Position numbers and translations under genes: made by a program. The notes beneath the pieces were generated by a model, which saw only the letters and a program-made list of their open reading frames with translations, was not told where the DNA came from and searched no databases. Positions 32,944 through 40,887 of a DNA stretch of 64,000 nt are shown here, piece after piece (the stretch's first letter is position 1; the number at the start of each line of letters is the position of its first letter). Where the stretch lies: the NCBI GenBank assembly GCA_026914155.1, contig JAPPGH010000008.1, positions 166,006 to 230,005 of the forward strand. Direction: 5' to 3'. The DNA is from Candidatus Palauibacter rhopaloidicola (GTDB taxonomy: Bacteria; Gemmatimonadota; Gemmatimonadetes; Palauibacterales; Palauibacteraceae).

Positions 32944-35216
32944 CTTTCCAGCTCTGAGCGCCGGGCCTCGCGAACCACTTTCGCCCGACCTTCCGAGAGG
33001 ACTTCGGTCAGGCGCGCCGGCTCGGAGTCGATGACCTCGAACACGCGGTCGCCGAAATGGTCGAAGAGCACCTCCGCGGTCCGCTTCCCGACGCCCGCAT
33101 AGTTGCGGACCATGTGTCCGATGGGTCCTCCGGCCGGCTTCGAGGCTGGCTTCGCGGCTCCGCGGGTCGACTTGCCGGCCCCGCCACCCTTGCGGGCCGC
33201 CGGCTTGTCACGAGTCGGGGCGTCCGCGCGCTTCGCGTCCGCCTTCTTCTCTGCCGTGGTCGGCTCCTCATCGGCCACCGGACCGATACGAGGCGCACCC
33301 GCCTTCTTCGCCGCACCCGCCGCGGCCGTCCGCCCGCGGGACCCCGACCGATAGCGCCCCAGCGTCCGCCGGGCAGGCGCCTCCTCCCGGGCGGCCGGAC
33401 GACTGTCCCGGGCCTCCGGCTCGGGCTTCGGCGCCGAGTCCGCGGGCTCCCTCTTCGGGGTCTCCTTGTCGCGACTCGGCCGCGAGGCCCGCTGTTCCCT
33501 CGCCGTCGCCTGTCCGCGGCGCCCGGCAGCCCGGTCACCCTGCTCATCGGGCCGACGCCGATCCGCCTGACCCTTCGCGGGCGTCTTCGCCCCGCGCGCG
33601 CCGGACCGGTCCTTCCCGGCGCCACCGGATCGGGCCGTCTCCGCCGTCCGCTCCCGAGCCGGTGTTTTCTGCTGGCTCGGCGCTTCCGCCCTTGTCGCCG
33701 GAGACGATGGCGCACGCCGGGGCGCCGGCTTGCTGCGGGAGGCGGGCCTGCTCGGCCGCTCTGCCTCCCTGCGGGCGTCCGGCTTGCTCGAGGCTGCCGA
33801 CTTGCTGCTGGCTGCCGGCTTGCTGGGGGCTGCCGGCTTGGTTGAGGGCGCCGCCTCGCTGCGGGCGTCCGGCCCTCGCCGGAAGCGGCCAAGCGTCTTG
33901 CGCGCGGCCCTGGCCGCAGCGGACAGGGGGGACCGTCCACCCGCCTCGTCCGGGCTTGCGGCCGACTCCGACGCCGCCTTGCGCGCGGGCGCGGCCGGCG
34001 CGGTCGCCACGGTCAGATAGTGATTGCCGTCGTCATGCCGGGACATTCGGATCACGCCGGCGTCGTGCGCCGCCCGCAGGAAGAGGCTGAACTTGCTGAA
34101 ACCGAAGCTGCCTTCATCGAAGGCGTCGTCGTACTGCAGCAGCTTGCGCTTCGCCATGGAATCGCGGACCGGGGCTCCGTCCCGCGAGAGTTCGGCTACC
34201 GCGCGCTTCAGCGCTCCGTAGGCACCTTCGAGGGCGACCGCCGAAGGGTCCGCCGCCTTCGCTGCCGTCTTCGCTGTCGTCTTCGCCGATGGCTTTTCGG
34301 CCTTGGCGGGGGCGCGCCCTTCCGAGGGCTTCGGGGCGGAGGCGCGACCGCGGCCGGAGCCGCCGCGGCGGCCGCGCCGTCCGCGGCTCCTGGCCGTCGA
34401 GGTCTCCCCCCTGGAGGATACCGTGCCGCCGCTCGCCGCCAACGGCGCGGCGCCGGACGGCAGCCCGACATCGTACTGGCCGTTTTCTCGCTTTTGGAGC
34501 ACGATGCGGTCGCGCTTGGCCGCTTCACTCAGAAATCGATTGAACCGGGAGAAGCCGGCCGTTTTTTCGTCAAAGCCCGGGTCCATCTCCAGCATCACCT
34601 GCTTCAGGCGATCCGACCGCATCACATCGCCGCGCTCAGCCATGCGCGCGACGGCCCGGCTCGTCAACTCCCACGGATCGTGCTTCTCGGTCTGGATCTC
34701 GTCGGCCGACGTGAGCCCGGACAGGCGGTTGTAGCTGTAGTACTCGTCGCAGTTCTGGACGAGGATGTCCGAAGTGGATTCCTGGAGCCCCACGCCGATC
34801 ACATACTTCCCGTACTCTTTCAGCTTCAGCACGAGGCTCGAAAAGTCGGAGTCCCCCGAGAGGAGGATGAAGGTCCCGATCTCCGGGCGCGTGAACACCA
34901 GTTCGAGCGCGTCGATCGCGAGCCGGATATCGGTGGCGTTCTTCTTCGACGACCCGTAGGCGGGCGCGAAAATCAGATCGACGGAGGACTCGGAGAGCGG
35001 CACGATGTACTGGGGATAGCGCCGCCAGTCCGCGTACGCCCGCTGGACGGCCACCTTGCCGCGGATGATGTCCGAATCGAGGAAGTTTCGGAGTTCCTGT
35101 CCCAGGTTGGACCGGATCCCCATGGTTACGTTGTCGAAGTCGATGAGAAGCGCCGCGGCGTCTGCCATATCGGCGGAGGGGCGCCGGTGAGGCGCCCGCG
35201 TGTACATGTCGTTCAT
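32940..35216 (-). CDS. NYN-domain RNase-like protein with two LOTUS domains and C-terminal HhH
   Basis: 758-residue protein. Residues 1-170 form a NYN/PIN-like nuclease domain (LabA/DUF88 type) with acidic residues in LLIDFDN (D26, D28), NATDIRLAIDAL and LLSGDSDFSSLV. Two OST-HTH/LOTUS winged helices follow at about 180-255 (DPWELTSRAVARMAERGDVM, DPGFDEKTAGFSRFNRFL) and 326-405 (GAYGALKRAVAELSRDGAPV, FDEGSFGFSKFSLFLRAA). About 280 residues of Lys/Arg/Ala/Pro/Ser-rich disorder come next, then a helix-hairpin-helix tail (YAGVGKRTAEVLFDHFGDRV) like the RecD2 N-terminus. It probably binds and cuts or guards RNA, perhaps with DNA contact. ATG 35207 (codon 4) has better ribosome-site spacing than ATG 35216. 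Confidence 0.85.
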   Translation of the reverse strand: MNDMYTRAPHRRPSADMADAAALLIDFDNVTMGIRSNLGQELRNFLDSDIIRGKVAVQRAYADWRRYPQYIVPLSESSVDLIFAPAYGSSKKNATDIRLAIDALELVFTRPEIGTFILLSGDSDFSSLVLKLKEYGKYVIGVGLQESTSDILVQNCDEYYSYNRLSGLTSADEIQTEKHDPWELTSRAVARMAERGDVMRSDRLKQVMLEMDPGFDEKTAGFSRFNRFLSEAAKRDRIVLQKRENGQYDVGLPSGAAPLAASGGTVSSRGETSTARSRGRRGRRGGSGRGRASAPKPSEGRAPAKAEKPSAKTTAKTAAKAADPSAVALEGAYGALKRAVAELSRDGAPVRDSMAKRKLLQYDDAFDEGSFGFSKFSLFLRAAHDAGVIRMSRHDDGNHYLTVATAPAAPARKAASESAASPDEAGGRSPLSAAARAARKTLGRFRRGPDARSEAAPSTKPAAPSKPAASSKSAASSKPDARREAERPSRPASRSKPAPRRAPSSPATRAEAPSQQKTPARERTAETARSGGAGKDRSGARGAKTPAKGQADRRRPDEQGDRAAGRRGQATAREQRASRPSRDKETPKREPADSAPKPEPEARDSRPAAREEAPARRTLGRYRSGSRGRTAAAGAAKKAGAPRIGPVADEEPTTAEKKADAKRADAPTRDKPAARKGGGAGKSTRGAAKPASKPAGGPIGHMVRNYAGVGKRTAEVLFDHFGDRVFEVIDSEPARLTEVLSEGRAKVVREARRSELES

Positions 35217-35239
35217 GTCCTCTTGTTCCGTTCGTTTGT

Positions 35240-35322
35240 CGCGAACGGCCCGTTGAGGCCCCTCTGCCTCGCCCCCGGTGGCGGGGGGGATGGTGAGAGG
35301 GGTCTACGAACCGCCGTTCGCG
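35240..35322 (-). promoter_or_regulatory. Nested hairpin leader upstream of the NYN-LOTUS gene
   Basis: Three nested helices: 35314-35322 with 35240-35248 (9 perfect bp), 35296-35304 with 35257-35265 (9 bp with one G-U), and a run of five G at about 35283-35287 with five C at 35272-35276. The 3' arm ends 23 nt before the NYN start. The transcript side is G-rich. It could be a 5' regulatory structure or, less likely, a terminator for the AMP-ligase operon, as no U-tract follows. Confidence 0.4.
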
Positions 35323-35335
35323 TTCTCGCCGATCC

Positions 35336-35362
35336 GGTCGCGGGCCGCTTTGCCCGGCGACC
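35336..35362 (-). terminator. Terminator-like hairpin after the AMP-ligase gene
   Basis: GGTCGC (35336-35341) plus GGGC (35342-35345) pair with GCCC (35352-35355) plus GCGACC (35357-35362), with one bulged G and a 6-nt loop, 17 nt beyond the stop of the AMP-ligase gene. No U-tract is seen. Confidence 0.35.
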
Positions 35363-35378
35363 GCCGCGGCGATCTGGT

Positions 35379-36986
35379 CTAGTCGGCCTCGGCGCGTACG
35401 ATGCGGGCCAGATTCACTCGGCGCGCTTGTGCGCTGGAGGCCTCCGGAAGCTCATCCAGAAAGTGAATGAGATCCGGCACTCTGTGCTCTGCCAGAGATT
35501 CGTGGCAGAAATCGCGGATTTCGTCGGCCGTGATCAGGGCCCCTTCGGCGGTGATGACGCAGGCGCAGATGAGTTCGCCCAGGACATCGTTGGGGATCCC
35601 CAGAACCACCGCTTCTTCCACCGCGGGGTGGGACCGGAGCTGCGCTTCGATTTCGGCGGGGTGGACGCTGTTACCCCCGCGAAGAATCACATCGCTCAAG
35701 CGGCCGACGATATGCAGGTAACCCTCGGGGTCCACCATCGCAAGGTCGCCGGTCTTCAGGAAGCCGTCTTCCGTCATGGTCTTTCGGGTCTGGCCGGGCT
35801 GACGGAAGTACCCGCGCATCACGTTGAAACCACGCACGGCAAGTTCACCCACGGACTCGTTGGGGAGCTCCGCGCCGGCTTCGTCAAGCACCCGGAGCTC
35901 GACCCCATCGAGCGGGCGACCCACCGTGTGGGCCCGCTTCGGCTCGGGATCCAACCGGGTCGTGATCGACACCGTGGGGGAGGTCTCGGTGAGGCCGTAG
36001 GCGCTCTCGAGATCGGGGATCAGGCGACGGCGCACGTCACGCACGAGGTCCTCGCCTACCGGGGCACCGGCGATGACCCCGATCCGCAGCGAGTCGGGCC
36101 GGGCCCTGCCCTGTTCCAGCGCCCGCAGCAGCATCACGAACATGGTCGGGACGCCGTGAATGACCGTGGCCTCGTACTCCCGCGCGAGCGCGAGCGCACC
36201 CGTCGCGTCAAAGGTCTCCTGCAGCACCAGCGCCCCTCCAGTGCCGAGCGTCGTGAGCAGCGCGGTGAGCCCGAAGATGTTCGGCAGGGGGACGACACAG
36301 AGCGTTCGGTCGTCGCCGTCCAGCTCCAGCCGCGCGGCGGTCGCGAGCGCAGTCCTCACCAGGTTGTCGTGCGTGAGGACGACCCCCTTCGGGGCCCCCG
36401 TCGTCCCGGGCGTGTACAGGATCGCGCAGGGATCCCGGAGCGGGTCCACCTCCGTCGGAGGGACTTCCCGACCACGGCCGCTCGCGATGAGGTCCTCGAA
36501 CTGGAAGATCCGGTCGTCGTACCAGAGATCCTCCTCTCCGACCGTCACCACGTACTGAAGATCCGGCAGCCGGGTGAGGAGGTTCTCGAAACGCTGAAGA
36601 TAGTCGACACCGTTCCAGTTCTCCGCCGTGATCGCGACGGCGGCCTCGGAATTCCGCAGCGTGAAGCGCAGTTCGCGCGCCGAACAGTTCGGACCGATGG
36701 GCACGAGAACGGCGCCCGCTTCCGCGACCGCGAGGGTGGAGACCACGAATTCGGGCCAGTTGGGCAGCTGGACCGCGACGCGGTCCCCCGGCTCGACCCC
36801 CAGGTTGTGAAGCCCCACCGCGAGGGCGCGCGCCTGGGCGGCGACGCGGGAATAGCTCCACGACCCGCCCCCCGCCCATATGCAGGGCGCGTGCGGGCTC
36901 AGCTCCGCGTGTCGGGCGAAGAGATCGGCGACGCTGAGCGTGGAGGTCGGGGACGGTTCGGCCGGGATCACTTCCGACAATCTCAA
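35379..36986 (-). CDS. AMP-forming acyl-CoA synthetase/AMP ligase
   Basis: 535-residue adenylate-forming enzyme of the fatty-acid/aryl-CoA ligase type. The P-loop reads YTPGTTGAPKGVVLTHDN, with proline where most members have serine (TSGTT). ESAYGLTETSPTVSI, the hinge HIVGRLSDVILRGGNSVHP and a C-terminal SSAQARRVNLARI in place of the usual GK catalytic-lysine loop are visible. The terminal region should be checked for the catalytic lysine. The start is TTG 36986, overlapping the AroB stop (TTGA); TTG 36980 and GTG 36971 are alternatives. It sits at the end of a FolK-AroB operon, so its acid substrate may be aromatic, but that is a guess. Confidence 0.85.
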   Translation of the reverse strand: MRLSEVIPAEPSPTSTLSVADLFARHAELSPHAPCIWAGGGSWSYSRVAAQARALAVGLHNLGVEPGDRVAVQLPNWPEFVVSTLAVAEAGAVLVPIGPNCSARELRFTLRNSEAAVAITAENWNGVDYLQRFENLLTRLPDLQYVVTVGEEDLWYDDRIFQFEDLIASGRGREVPPTEVDPLRDPCAILYTPGTTGAPKGVVLTHDNLVRTALATAARLELDGDDRTLCVVPLPNIFGLTALLTTLGTGGALVLQETFDATGALALAREYEATVIHGVPTMFVMLLRALEQGRARPDSLRIGVIAGAPVGEDLVRDVRRRLIPDLESAYGLTETSPTVSITTRLDPEPKRAHTVGRPLDGVELRVLDEAGAELPNESVGELAVRGFNVMRGYFRQPGQTRKTMTEDGFLKTGDLAMVDPEGYLHIVGRLSDVILRGGNSVHPAEIEAQLRSHPAVEEAVVLGIPNDVLGELICACVITAEGALITADEIRDFCHESLAEHRVPDLIHFLDELPEASSAQARRVNLARIVRAEAD

Positions 36987-38110
36987 CCCCCCGGGGCCGG
37001 CCGTAAAGCCGTCGCGAGAGGTTGCGCGAGATCCTCCTCGCCGAGAGCGAAGCTGTGTCGTCCATCGGCGTCGGTGGCCACCTCGCCGAGCCGCGACAGG
37101 AAGACGCAGCGGATCCGGTCCAGACGCGCCTTTTTGTCCTTCGACATCGCATCCCGAATCTCGGCTGGCTCGCGGTCGGTCTCCCAGTCGCCGCCGAGCC
37201 CGCACGCCTCCAGCAGTGCGGCGAGCTGTTCGGAGGTGCCGCGCTCGGTGATCCCGAGCAGTTCACCGAGGTGCGACTCGACGCGCATGCCCGCGGCGAC
37301 GGCCTCGCCATGGAGGAGCTTGTAGCCCTCGAGGGTTTCCAGCGCGTGGCCGACGGTGTGTCCGAAATTCAGGATCTCGCGGCGGCCGCGCTCCAGCGGG
37401 TCGTCGCCAACCACCGCCGCCTTGTGCCGCACGACGCGCTCGATGAGCTCGGCGGACGCGTCCGGATCGCCGTTCGACAACGCCGAAGACCCGCGCACCA
37501 TCCAGTCCCAGAGTTCCGCATCGAGAATCGCCGCCGTTTTCACGGCCTCCGCCAGCCCGGCACAGCGCTGGTGCCGCGGCAGTGTCTCCAGCACGGCGGG
37601 ATCGATGAGCACGGCCGATGGGTGATGAAAGGCCCCGATCAAGTTCTTGCCCGCCTCGGTATCGACCCCCGTCTTCCCCCCCACGGAGCTGTCCAGCATG
37701 GCCAGAAGCGTCGTCGGAACCTGGATGACGGGAACGCCGCGCATGTACGTGGCCGCGACGAACCCGGCCAGATCGCCCGCGACCCCGCCTCCCAGCGCGA
37801 CGACGGCCGAGTCGCGGCCGAACCCCGCGTGAAGCATGCGGTCGCTCAGTGCGGCCCACTGTTCCCGGCTCTTATTCCACTCGCCCGCCGGAAACGGGAA
37901 CAGATCGGCGGCGAGACCGGCACCGTCGAGGCCGGAGACGACCGCGGCGCCGTAGAGCCGCGCGACCTGCGAATCCGCGATCACGGCGTATCGGTGCGCC
38001 GGCGCGTATTCCCGGCAGACCGACGCCGCTTCGCCGAGCAGGCCCGGTTCGATGTGAATCGGGTAGCTCGCGTCCCCGGCGGCCCCGACCTCCAGAGTCC
38101 TACGGCTCAT
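36983..38110 (-). CDS. aroB: 3-dehydroquinate synthase
   Basis: 375-residue NAD- and zinc-dependent enzyme of the shikimate pathway converting DAHP to 3-dehydroquinate. The dinucleotide site ALGGGVAGDLAGFVAATYMRG, the PTTLLAMLDSSVGGKTGVD loop and zinc ligands in EAVK, LNFGHTVGHALE are present. ATG 38110 overlaps the FolK stop (ATGA). No other shikimate genes are adjacent. Confidence 0.94.
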   Translation of the reverse strand: MSRRTLEVGAAGDASYPIHIEPGLLGEAASVCREYAPAHRYAVIADSQVARLYGAAVVSGLDGAGLAADLFPFPAGEWNKSREQWAALSDRMLHAGFGRDSAVVALGGGVAGDLAGFVAATYMRGVPVIQVPTTLLAMLDSSVGGKTGVDTEAGKNLIGAFHHPSAVLIDPAVLETLPRHQRCAGLAEAVKTAAILDAELWDWMVRGSSALSNGDPDASAELIERVVRHKAAVVGDDPLERGRREILNFGHTVGHALETLEGYKLLHGEAVAAGMRVESHLGELLGITERGTSEQLAALLEACGLGGDWETDREPAEIRDAMSKDKKARLDRIRCVFLSRLGEVATDADGRHSFALGEEDLAQPLATALRPAPGG

Positions 38111-38664
38111 GAGCCTCCATGGGCAGCCTCCGTCAGGCACAGCTCCGTGACCGTGACGCCCTCCGGGTCCACAGCGGTCGCCAGTTCGGCGATCGAGCGC
38201 CCGAGCGCCGGATGTCGCCAAGGGCCGGCAACGTCTGCCAGCGGCAGGAGAACGAAGGCCCGTTCCGCGAGGGCGGCGTGAGGAATCGCCAGGTGCGGCG
38301 TCTCCACAACTTCGTTTGCGTAGAGAAGGATATCGAGATCGAGCGGGCGGGAGGAGTATCTCGGCGCGTCCAGGTCGCGGCCTGCCTGCGTCTCGAGGTC
38401 CTTGAGCGAAGCGAGCAGTGTCCCGGGCTCGAGACGGGTCCAGCCGGCGCAGCAGGCGTTCAGATAGTCGGGCTGGTCGAGACCGTAGGCGGGCGCGGTC
38501 TCATAGACCCTGGAGAACCGGGGCTCGACCAGCACCGTCTTCGCCAAGCGCCGCGCGGCGCCCCGCAGATGCTCGATGCGAGGGCCCAGATTCGATCCCA
38601 TCCCGATGGCCACCTCCCGCAGCGGAGCGTCGATGCCGGCGGATGGCCGGCCGGGCCCCGTCAA
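38107..38664 (-). CDS. folK: 2-amino-4-hydroxy-6-hydroxymethyldihydropteridine pyrophosphokinase
   Basis: 185-residue HPPK of folate synthesis. The family motifs GMGSNLGPRIEHL, VYETAPAYGLDQPDYLNAC and the catalytic SRPLDLDILLYANEVVETPHLAIPH (split: RPLDLDILLY, IPHAALAERAFVL) are visible. The start is TTG 38664; an internal GTG closer to the first strand is possible. Coupled to AroB by ATGA, giving a folate/chorismate-linked operon (pABA for folate derives from chorismate). Confidence 0.92.
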   Translation of the reverse strand: MTGPGRPSAGIDAPLREVAIGMGSNLGPRIEHLRGAARRLAKTVLVEPRFSRVYETAPAYGLDQPDYLNACCAGWTRLEPGTLLASLKDLETQAGRDLDAPRYSSRPLDLDILLYANEVVETPHLAIPHAALAERAFVLLPLADVAGPWRHPALGRSIAELATAVDPEGVTVTELCLTEAAHGGS

Positions 38665-38686
38665 GGCGCACCGGATGTCCGGAGCG

Positions 38687-38887
38687 CTAGCGGCTCTCCG
38701 GGAGGGCCGGGACGATGTTGTTGCCCGGATTCGTGTTGCCCGGCTCGTCGAGCGCGGTGTCTTCCATCGAATCGACGTTGGGAACCGTAGGTCCGACGTT
38801 CAGGTCCACACACCCGGTCGCGGACGCGCCCGCCAAACCGATCAGGACCGCGCATGTCGCCAGGAAGTGCGTGGCTCTCAGTCTCAT
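38687..38887 (-). CDS. Small lipoprotein, function unknown
   Basis: 66-residue protein. MRLRATHFLATCAVLIGLAG is a lipoprotein signal with lipobox ATGC, then an acidic, Asn/Pro-rich tail (DLNVGPTVPN, EPGNTNPGNNIV). ATG 38887 has AGAGG 5 nt upstream; an in-frame ATG at 38911 exists. It precedes folK by 22 nt and lies beyond the terminator of the first Sus pair. The Cys-Asp-Leu beginning recalls the SusD proteins next door, but is too short to prove relation. Confidence 0.5.
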   Translation of the reverse strand: MRLRATHFLATCAVLIGLAGASATGCVDLNVGPTVPNVDSMEDTALDEPGNTNPGNNIVPALPESR

Positions 38888-39011
38888 TAATGCCTCTGTG
38901 TTCGTGCTCAAGACCGTCTCCGTCGCCGAAAGCTAGCGCGGCCGACGACCGCCGCACAACGAGGAAACGTCCGAAGTCCGCGTTTTCTGACAACTCCCGA
39001 TCCCGGACGTA

Positions 39012-39044
39012 AAGAGGCCACCGGGACGGACCCGGTGGCCTCTT
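39012..39044 (-). terminator. Terminator of SusC-SusD pair 1
   Basis: Perfect 14-bp hairpin (39012-39025 with 39031-39044, 5-nt loop) 55 nt after the SusD stop; on the minus strand it is followed by a short TTT run. Confidence 0.7.
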
Positions 39045-39099
39045 CCACCAACCCGGGGTCGCCCGCAGGCGCCCGGGACGGGACACTCCGCCGGAACTG

Positions 39100-40833
39100 C
39101 TAACGCACCACGAGATTGGCGTTTGCCCCCCGCCTCTCAGCTGCGAGACTCCTCTGGAGACGCTCCAGCGAGTACGCCGCACGCTCCAAAGCGGCGTTGA
39201 GACTGCCCGGCACGATCGACGGCGGGATCGGATTTCCGGCCGAACTCGCCTCTCCCCCGCCGAACGTGTAGATGTCCCGCTGCAGGACCTCGAGGTCCGC
39301 CGCCGGAATGGGCAGTTGCAGCGCAGTCAGCGCAGGCAGGATGTCGTTGCGGCGTCCATGCCAGAATTCGAGCCCGCCGAACACGTTGAACACGTTCTCG
39401 AAGTGCTCGAACCACATCGCGTCGCGCAGGTTGCCGCAGCGACCCTGCACGTCGTACCGCTTGCGCGGCGTGCATTCGCCGTCCGCGTTCGATGGTACCG
39501 CCTCCGTCGGGTTCGACGGCGCGGGCGGCAGGCCCGCCGCCATGCGCGTCTTGTTCACGATGTCCGCGGCAGCCGCGAAGTTACCCATGCGGTAGTGAGC
39601 CTCGGCGACGTAGGTGTCCATCTCCTGGTGCGTCATGGACTCCATCGCGCCGAACTCGCAGCGGCTGCAACTCAGCGTGTAGTCGTCGTACCGCGAGTCG
39701 CCGTAGTGCGACTGCCGGTACGTCCCGCGCTCCGGCCGGAAGATGATCGTCGCGTTGTACCGATGGCGCGGACCGTACGAGGCCACCGATGGGGTCACGG
39801 GCTCCCCCAGCGTGCCGTGATCGTTCACGGCCGGGAACCGCTTGTCATCGCCGAACGTCATCTCGCGCGCCGTCCGCTGTTCCGTGGGGAACGTCAGCCA
39901 GTCCTGGTACTGGCCGCTCTGGTCCGCCATGCCGACCCAGTCCATGTGCATGCGGTGCCAGGTCCGGTTCTCCTGCATGAAGATCTTGATGCCGCTCCAC
40001 CACGGAGTCCCCGAGGAACGGTCCTCGCCGACGACGACAAGTTCGCGAATGCCGTTCTCGGCGTCCGAGATTACCTTGCCCCAGTTCACGCCCGCGGCCT
40101 CGGCGTCGGTTCGCGGCAGGTTCGCCGCGCAGCGCGCCTTCCAGCTCACGAGGTAGTCCGCAAACTGATTGTTGTCCCACGCATTCCCGTTGATCCACGT
40201 ATCCGGGAGTGTGAACGAAGACGACCGGGCCGCCGCCTCGGCCTCATCCAGCTTGTTCACGGCGTACTGGTACACCGCGTTGTAGTCGACCGTGTCCAGC
40301 TCGCCGCCGAGATCCACGGTCTCATCGACGATGAAGGCCTGGTCGTACCACAGCGCGAGCAGGCAGCTCAGCATGGCCTGACTCGCCATGGCGAACGTGC
40401 GCGCGCGTGTGTTGCGCTCGCCTCCGGGACCGATCTCCAGACCCTCGTCGATGGCCCGGATCCCATCCGAGGCGGCGGAGATGCCGCCGTAGGCATCACC
40501 CCAGTTCGCCTCGAAGACGTACGAGACGCCATATGAAGCCGAGTTCGGCAGCGGCTCCCGGGGCTCACGACCGAGGTCGTTCATCCCCATGTTCCCCCAT
40601 GTCGCCGTGTGGCGGCTCGACATGTGGTTGAAGGCGAAGTTCGAGTTGGTCCAGTAGTGTCCGATTTCCCAGACCTTGATGTAGGAGCTCGCGATGAGCG
40701 TCTCCACATCGTCCGGGCCCGCCAGCGCACGCGCCCTGTCCGGCTCGTTCAGATTGTCGACCTGTAGGTCGCAACCCGTAAAGCCGACCGTAAGCGCCAG
40801 CGCGATGGCAGGCAGTGTCAGCTTCCTTTTCAT
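39100..40833 (-). CDS. SusD/RagB-family surface lipoprotein, copy 1
   Basis: 577-residue lipoprotein with lipobox GFTGC (C21), which caps the SusC channel and binds the substrate on the cell surface. The mature part begins DLQVDNLNEPDRARAL, followed by the helical core (DDVETLIASSYIKVWEIGH) and the TPR-like elements typical of SusD. ATG 40833 is set by a GGAGGGG site 2-8 nt upstream. It lies 54 nt after SusC copy 1. It shares extended identity with the two other SusD proteins here, for example CTPRKRYDVQGRCGNLRDAM. Confidence 0.92.
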   Translation of the reverse strand: MKRKLTLPAIALALTVGFTGCDLQVDNLNEPDRARALAGPDDVETLIASSYIKVWEIGHYWTNSNFAFNHMSSRHTATWGNMGMNDLGREPREPLPNSASYGVSYVFEANWGDAYGGISAASDGIRAIDEGLEIGPGGERNTRARTFAMASQAMLSCLLALWYDQAFIVDETVDLGGELDTVDYNAVYQYAVNKLDEAEAAARSSSFTLPDTWINGNAWDNNQFADYLVSWKARCAANLPRTDAEAAGVNWGKVISDAENGIRELVVVGEDRSSGTPWWSGIKIFMQENRTWHRMHMDWVGMADQSGQYQDWLTFPTEQRTAREMTFGDDKRFPAVNDHGTLGEPVTPSVASYGPRHRYNATIIFRPERGTYRQSHYGDSRYDDYTLSCSRCEFGAMESMTHQEMDTYVAEAHYRMGNFAAAADIVNKTRMAAGLPPAPSNPTEAVPSNADGECTPRKRYDVQGRCGNLRDAMWFEHFENVFNVFGGLEFWHGRRNDILPALTALQLPIPAADLEVLQRDIYTFGGGEASSAGNPIPPSIVPGSLNAALERAAYSLERLQRSLAAERRGANANLVVR

Positions 40834-40887
40834 GACCCCTCCATTACTCAAATCCATGTCCGTCCGACCTCCGTTCCCGGAGGGGCA

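Noticed and set aside
33100-33950. Low-complexity Ala/Arg/Pro/Ser-rich segment as a sign of frameshift or pseudogene
   Set aside because: The NYN frame stays open through it and ends in a recognisable HhH domain, so it is a disordered linker.
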